A DNA stretch of 14,228 bases, taken from assembly GCA_016987375.1 (NCBI GenBank), contig PJRA01000473.1:622698-636925 (forward strand), written 5' to 3'. Position numbers and translations under genes: made by a program. The stretch comes from Brachionus koreanus. Lineage: Eukaryota > Rotifera > Eurotatoria > Ploima > Brachionidae. Within the stretch, counting starts at the first letter, position 1; every line of letters begins with the position of its first letter. Of this stretch, positions 9,415 to 14,228 are shown piece after piece. The notes below the pieces were generated by a model. That model had not been told where the DNA came from. It saw nothing but the letters and a program-made list of their open reading frames with translations, and ran no database searches.

Positions 9415-9787
9415 TCACATAAAAATAAAGATTAATTATATACCCTTATTAATGTTTTATCGGATTTATTGTAAAAGCGCCAATATTTTAGGATTATGGA
9501 TCTTGATATAGCACATGATTTTACATAATTTAAATAAAAAATATCTATCCAGATACTAAATTACTAGCTACTAAGTTATTGATTACAATTACAAGGGATT
9601 TAATAAAGTCATAAATTTTGTTTAATTTTTTTGTTATACTATTTTTTTTTTTCAATCGAAAAAAGCTATAAAAATTAGAATAACTAGACTTAACATAAAG
9701 CTATTATAATTTTTGTTAAGGTTTAGTTTTGCAAACACGTGATCAATGCAGAAAAATTAAAACAAAAAAGTAATGAAAGCGTTTTTT

Positions 9788-9821
9788 TTCTTTTTTTCTT
9801 GTTGTTGAAAGAAAAAAAGAA
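9788..9821 (-). repeat. Hairpin 38-71 nt inside the SET1 intron, next to the 5' splice site
   Basis: Arms TTCTTTTTTTCTT (9788-9800) and AAGAAAAAAAGAA (9809-9821) are perfectly complementary over 13 bp, with the 8-nt spacer GTTGTTGA. In the SET1 pre-mRNA this would fold shortly after the donor at 9859. Simple A/T tract expansion is the trivial explanation. Confidence 0.6.
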
Positions 9822-9859
9822 TAACAAAAAATGTAAAAAAAAAAATTTTGTTAACTTAC

Positions 9860-12800
9860 ATCACAGGAATGATTGATAAACCGGGACAAATTGCCGCATT
9901 TAGTAGCGTCAACAATAGTGTCTTGATCGATGCGAAACATATAACTACTTCCAATGCCTTGAGCATTGTAGCATTTTTCCCTATGATCGGCCACTGATTG
10001 TCGTATAGTCTCGCCCACATACTCGATTACAAACTCCTCGGGTCCAATAGTCTCCATGGCGAACAAACCCCAATCGTGTATATCCGACTTGCAGAATTTG
10101 AGCGACTTTTTCCTAAGTTTAAGCTGGCTAAATCTGAAAAAATCGTGTACTTCAGTGCAGGCCATAAGTTTTCGTTGTAGTGAGCGGGCCTCGCGCGCCG
10201 ACGACACAGACGATACCTCCTGACCAAGAGCATCGATGTTCGACCCACTGGACGAATTGTGTGCAATTGTCGAGCCGATACTGTTTTGTTCGGACAAGCT
10301 CAAATAACTTTGCTTAAACGGTTCCCTGAACTTGAGTTTTTCCTCGCGGGTCATTTTTCTATAGGGCCGACTTCTAGCACACTCGACCACCTGGTTATCT
10401 CGATACGCATAAGCTCGTTCAGAGCACTTGAGCTTTTTAATCAAATGGCACCAATCGCCGTGATCGATGTTGCTTTCGGTCGAGTTCTCCTGATCGATCA
10501 TCTCGTCATACACCCGTCTCAAGTACATGACATCTTCGGTGTCCAGGCCCAGCGTCAAAAAACTTCTCATTATTTCGTCTTCGGCGGCCCGTGTTCTCTT
10601 GGCGAACACGCGACCCACTTTTTCTTGTCCAAGAGACCTTTTCTTGTCCGGCTTAACAGGCGGCGGCAGCAAATTGACTAGCTCACGCGACAAACTTTTC
10701 GGTTTGTCTTCTTTTAGCCAAGGCATGTTTGGCGTATAAAAGTGCTCTTCCCATATTTGACTCTGTAGCTTTGTATCAACAATGCGCACTCCTTGTGACT
10801 CATCTTTTTGTTTCATTAACAAAAATTGTTGCTTCTTTAAATTGTCTTGTCTCTCGAGTAACGTTGATATCAGCAATGGCGAAGATTTTTTTACCACTGG
10901 TTCACCAGCGTTTTTTTCGGCATCAAACTTTTTCTTTGAAATTTTTTTAGCACGTTTTTTGCCCAATTTAATTTCATCATCTAGCCGACACTCTTCTGAT
11001 TTTATCTCCTCTTTTTCAAACAAGTCAAGCATTTCTTTTTTATCTTGGGTTTGTTTTATTACCAAATCGATTATTGAATCAATAGTTGAAATGTTTTCCT
11101 CATTTTGATCATTTGATTCAACTAAACTTTGTTCGGGCTCGTTTGCTTTTTCATCACTATCTAGATTGGATGCTAAACCACTATTGAGTTCTAAATCGCC
11201 ATCTGCTTTGTTTGAATCATCAAATTCTTTTTTCTCCATATCAGACTCATTTTTCGTCTCTAAATCACACTCGGTTCTAGTACTATAATTTTCGTTATTA
11301 AAAGTATTCTTTTCATCAGCTAATTTATTTGTATCAACCAAAACTTTGTTTTTATCCCCGGCTACTAAGTTTACTTCTTTTTTATCTTTTAGAGAGAATG
11401 TATTTAAAGCAGGATTAGCTGATATATCACATGAAATAATTGATTCAGCATCAAGATTACTTTTAGATGAAGGCTTACAGGTTTCATCAAGTATGAAATT
11501 TTTCATATAATTATCATCAGTCTGTCTGCTACTTGAAAAAATTGCTGAATCTTTGGGTTCAGCTATAATATCCAATTTGGAAGAGTGAATTTCATTTTGT
11601 CTGATCTTGGAACCAAATTGTAAATCATCAAATTCGTCTTGGCTATCAATTTTATTACGGTGACTATTATTTTGTCTGATCTTGGAACCAGATCGTAATT
11701 CATCAAATTCGTCTTGGCTATCAATTTTGTTACGGTGACTTTTATTTTGTCTGATCTTGGAACCAGATGGTAAATCATCAAATTCGTCTTGACTATCAAT
11801 TTTGTTACGGTGACTATTATTTTGTCTGTTTTGATACTTCATAGCTAGATTTCCGGAATCAATCAACATATTTATTTTTGAATCTTGCATGTGATTTTTT
11901 CTGACTTTTTCGTTGCTAGCTTCATTCAAGTCATTGAGAGTAGTTTCGTCTAATTGTTTATTTACACTTTGTACATTTGGAGTGTTTTTGAATCGTTTAG
12001 TAGGAGCTGGTGAATCCCAAGAGCTTGATCGGTCGCGAGAATAATGTCGACGTCGTGATGGAGTTCGTGATCGTCGACGACGGTGCCTTGAACGGTAGTA
12101 GCGATCTCGAGATCGACGCCTTTCGTTTAATGGCGATCTAGAATGACTGCGCCGTCGACGATGTCGACTACGAGAACGAGAACGCCGGCGTCTTTCGTAT
12201 CGTTTATTTACCGGATTGTTATTGCGGTCGGACTGAGTTCTTGGACGGGGCGACGGTGGCGTATTAGGACGCGGAGGCACATAAGGCTTGATCGGCTTTA
12301 CATTAGTAAACCAATCGTCGATTAGCTGAAAGGCAGTGTGTTCGAAATACTTGCGACACAGATCAGTTCGAATAACTTGTTTCAGTTCTTGGACAATGCC
12401 GGCTAAAGACTTGTCTTTTACAGCGAGTTTGTCGAGAGGTGGCGGCGGCTGTGGTGGAGGAGGTGGCGGCGGAGCAGTCGGTGGGGGTAGTTGAACCGTA
12501 GAGGGTGCATTCACCGAGGTCATTGGCGAGACTGGTAATGTCGTAGATTGAAAATTTATGTTAAAAATGGAAGCAATTCGGGACTCGAGAGTGCCGGTGC
12601 GAGTCGCTGGCGGAGAGGGTATAGCCCGTGGTATTTGTGGAGGGGCGCACAACTGTTCGACCATTTTGGCGCGCTCTATGCCCATTGTGTCCAAAAAAAC
12701 GTTCATTTGGTTGCCCATTTTAGTCGTATGATTGAGCGATTCGCAGCATTCTCGAGCTGACTTTTCGCACGAGAATATGCATTTGGCAAGTCCGAGATGC

Positions 12801-13198
12801 TTGCGTGTTTTTGGATGATAGTAAATGCGACACTCAGCTATGTCACCGAATTTAGTGCACATTTCGTGCAAAAATTTTTGATCAATGTTGTCGTTCAGGT
12901 TGGCAAAAGTGACCTCTTTTGCAGGCACCGGACCAACCCAGTATTTGTCGACTTTGAAGCTGGGCACGGGCAAATCGAGCGGTTCGGTGCGAAAATTGCG
13001 CTTTTTTTTCATATCTGAGCAAAAGAGGCGTGGATCTTTGGGCGCCATGTGTTCCATGTGCTCAATGGATATATTGGTCGATAGGTGTGGCGATGATGTG
13101 GACGCCTGGGACGACGACGACAATTGATTCGAGTGTTCGTCGGTGTTGCGCGAACGAGACAAATACAACGGTTTGGATAGATCGGCTGAAGTGTTCAT
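9860..13198 (-). CDS. SETD1: SET1/SETD1 histone H3K4 methyltransferase, exon 1 (residues 1-1113)
   Basis: Catalytic subunit of the Set1/COMPASS complex, which uses S-adenosylmethionine to methylate histone H3 lysine 4 at active promoters. This uninterrupted 3339-nt exon encodes in order: an RRM (about 85-175, KYWVGPVPAKEVTFANLNDN onward); a Pro-rich linker (238-254); a conserved Set1 segment (LAGIVQELKQVIRTDLCRKYF, about 265-297); an RS/RRRR-rich stretch (334-392); a triple 25-residue repeat (458-532); an acidic Glu/Asp/Lys-rich region; the N-SET region with WIN motif ARSRPY (941-946), the presumed WDR5-binding arginine being 942; and the SET domain from about 1029. The SET domain shows HDWGLFA (1041-1047), EYVGE (1059-1063), and RFINHSCD ending the exon at 1113. 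With exon 2 the protein has 1170 residues, shorter than vertebrate SETD1A/B. The ATG at 13198 is the first in frame. An AG 17 nt before it could be a 5'-UTR splice acceptor. Confidence 0.97.
11603..11827 (-). repeat. Three tandem 75-bp coding repeats in SET1
   Basis: Three adjacent 75-bp units (11827-11753, 11752-11678, 11677-11603 on minus) encode the 25-residue repeat RQNxSHRNKIDSQDEFDxL followed by xxGSKI. The units differ at only a few positions. A degenerate fourth start (RQNEIHSSKLD) follows directly. The unit length is a multiple of three, so copy changes keep the frame. The segment is hydrophilic and probably disordered. Confidence 0.95.
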
Positions 13199-13781
13199 CG
13201 TGCAAGTAGTCAGGCCTATTTGATGAACATTATCAAATATTTTTTTAATTTTTAAAAATTTTTTTTCTTAATTAATAAAATTATTTCTATAAAGTTTTCT
13301 ATTTCTATGCTATTGTCGGTTTATGTCGAATAATATTGTAGCATTTTAGGATCTATAATAAATCCTGTGTCTGTCAGGCCCCACTCCAACATGCCCAAGT
13401 ATACGTTTTAGTTCTAATGCTTAGAAATATTTTATTATAATTGATATGATGATTGGTAATAATTTGTAGCCTGCAATACAAGACAGTATTTTAGCAAAAG
13501 CTTAGTGCGACAATTAATTTGTCTGCTTGCTTAGTTGCAAATGTTGCAAAACTATTCTTATTTTTAAAACAAAGTTTTTTTTTTAATCATAAATTAAATT
13601 CTATTTGTAAAGTAAAATTTTTTTTCAAAAATTTTATTAAAAAATATTTTAATTATTTTCAATTTTTCCGAAACACTTTTCGACTTTCTTCCACCATCAA
13701 TTTCACATTTCCTTTTCATCATATTAAGCTTTTTTGTCTTGATTCTCAAAGTTCTTCAAGCCTTTTTTGATTTATTCATAT
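13199..13781. promoter_or_regulatory. Upstream region of SET1
   Basis: This should hold the SET1 promoter and 5' UTR (minus strand), but no clear TATA box or start site is visible. The octamer GGCCTGAC occurs twice on minus, just before the SET1 ATG (near 13213) and in a GC-richer patch near 13379. That patch, about 13343-13420, has an open minus frame following a CTAAG that could be a splice acceptor, so it may be a 5' UTR exon. A plus-strand open frame over 13519-13770 is composed of A/T tracts and is not considered a gene. Confidence 0.3.
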
Positions 13782-13864
13782 TTAAATTTCATCTGAGGAG
13801 TCATTTTGTTTGAAAATCACAGTATGCTTGTGGAAACTGAGGCGAAGTTTGATTGAGCATAAGG
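13782..13864 (-). CDS. Possible terminal exon of an upstream minus-strand gene
   Basis: A strong acceptor, TTTTTTTTATTTATTTAG, is followed on minus by an 83-nt GC-richer stretch. In one frame it reads LCSIKLRLSFHKHTVIFKQN and DSSDEI before TAA at 13784-13782, with AATAAA (plus 13771-13776) 5 nt further on. That stop-plus-poly(A) spacing resembles the ATXN10 end. The other two frames are also open for at least 15 codons, so the reading frame is not settled. Its earlier exons would lie to the right, partly beyond the window. Alternatively, it is a non-coding 5' exon of SET1. Confidence 0.3.
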
Positions 13865-14067
13865 CTAAATAAATAAAAAAAAGCTCGTAAATTTGCAGCA
13901 TTTATTAATTTGTAGATTTATGATTTAAATCAAATTTTTCAACAAATTTAAATAATTTAATTGTTCTATGGTCTTCTTTCGGCGAAATGTTGTTGTTGCT
14001 GATAGGCCTTTATTCAAATAATTTAGTAACAATTTAAAAATTTCAAAGGTTTTATTTAAAGTTTTTA

Positions 14068-14228
14068 CAGTCAATCCTCCGTAACGAGACCCTTTATAAC
14101 GAGAAACCCTTTATAACGAGCAACTTGGCTAGAACCGATTACGAGTTATAGAAAAAGATATAAAAATTAATTCGATATAACGAAAACTTGATAATGAAAT
14201 ACCGCTTAATCATTTTCTTAAGAATAAA
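14068..14228 (+). mobile_element. Left end of a pogo/Tigger-like (Tc1/mariner superfamily) transposon, cut by the window edge
   Basis: The sequence CAGTCAATCCTCCGTAACGA begins directly after a TA dinucleotide (14066-14067), the target site of Tc1/mariner elements. CAGT starts followed by CTC..TAACGAG words are typical of pogo, Tigger and Jerky-type termini. CCCTTTATAACGAG is repeated at about 14090-14103 and 14107-14120, and further ATAACGA-like words follow, as in subterminal repeats. No transposase frame is reached before the window ends, so autonomy cannot be judged. Confidence 0.6.

Larger units (their letters stand above)
6413..9859 (-). other. 3447-bp phase-0 intron of SET1
   Basis: Donor GAT|GTAAGT at 9860/9859 and acceptor TTTTTAAG|CCG at 6413/6412. 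It is about 50 times longer than the other introns in the window (57-74 bp). It holds the 463-bp hAT-type MITE, AT-rich simple sequence, an (ATTT)n run near 6478-6489, an (ATT)n run near 8427-8442, hairpins at 8149-8171 and 9788-9821, and small open frames on the plus strand at 7390-7524, 7686-7763 and 8587-8724. No gene inside it is firmly supported. Confidence 0.9.

Noticed and set aside
10027..11108. Several plus-strand open frames opposite the SET1 C-terminal half
   Set aside because: SET1 is unmistakably coding on minus. The opposite frames show no domains.
11603..11827. CRISPR-like array
   Set aside because: The 75-bp units are directly adjacent without spacers, keep the SET1 frame and encode a protein repeat in a eukaryotic gene.
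13519..13770. 83-codon plus-strand open frame and the overlapping minus-strand frame beginning MMKRKC
   Set aside because: The plus frame lacks an ATG start and is mostly poly-Phe/Lys from A/T tracts. The minus frame faintly recalls a transposase N-terminus (KRKC, EKLKIIK), but quickly becomes low-complexity and lies outside the pogo-like element.

Overview
The window looks like nuclear DNA of an AT-rich invertebrate animal. Genes carry GT-AG spliceosomal introns. Two products are recognisable eukaryotic proteins: a Set1/COMPASS-type histone H3K4 methyltransferase and an ataxin-10 homologue. AATAAA signals lie close behind most stop codons. Short introns (57-74 bp), short 3' UTRs and very AT-rich spacers suggest a compact genome with transposon debris. 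A rotifer or similar small invertebrate would fit, but the sequence does not fix the phylum.

Layout, left to right. Positions 1-413: no gene seen. Positions 414-1736, minus: ataxin-10 homologue (ATXN10), 440 codons from its only ATG. Positions 1867-2403, plus: an unrecognised small protein, divergent from ATXN10 across about 130 bp, whose 5' end overlaps a 76-bp copy of the end of the next gene. Positions 2561-3440, minus, and 3885-4779, plus: two divergent paralogues encoding Pro-Val dipeptide-repeat proteins. Each has three exons and a predicted coding length of exactly 762 nt, and they share a 444-bp promoter region. Positions 4833-6179: intergenic, with a decayed transposon end, a TAA microsatellite and two unexplained islands of higher GC.

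Positions 6239-13198, minus: a SETD1/Set1 gene of 1170 codons. One 3339-bp exon carries the RRM, an RS-rich segment, a 75-bp tandem coding repeat, the WIN motif and most of the SET domain. A 3447-bp intron then cuts the SET domain between NHSC-D and PNC, and a 174-bp exon supplies the end of SET and the post-SET cysteines. The intron holds a 463-bp hAT-type MITE with a perfect 8-bp target duplication, a hairpin near the 5' splice site and a few small open frames. Positions 13199-14067: upstream DNA with a possible exon of an upstream minus-strand gene (or of the SET1 5' UTR) at 13782-13864. From 14068 to the end: the left terminus of a pogo/Tigger-like DNA transposon.

SET1 and ATXN10 are housekeeping genes with no evident functional link to each other. 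The part least like known biology is the divergent pair of Pro-Val repeat genes and the scattered copy of their 3' end. I infer that they encode structural proteins, but no assigned family is recognised.
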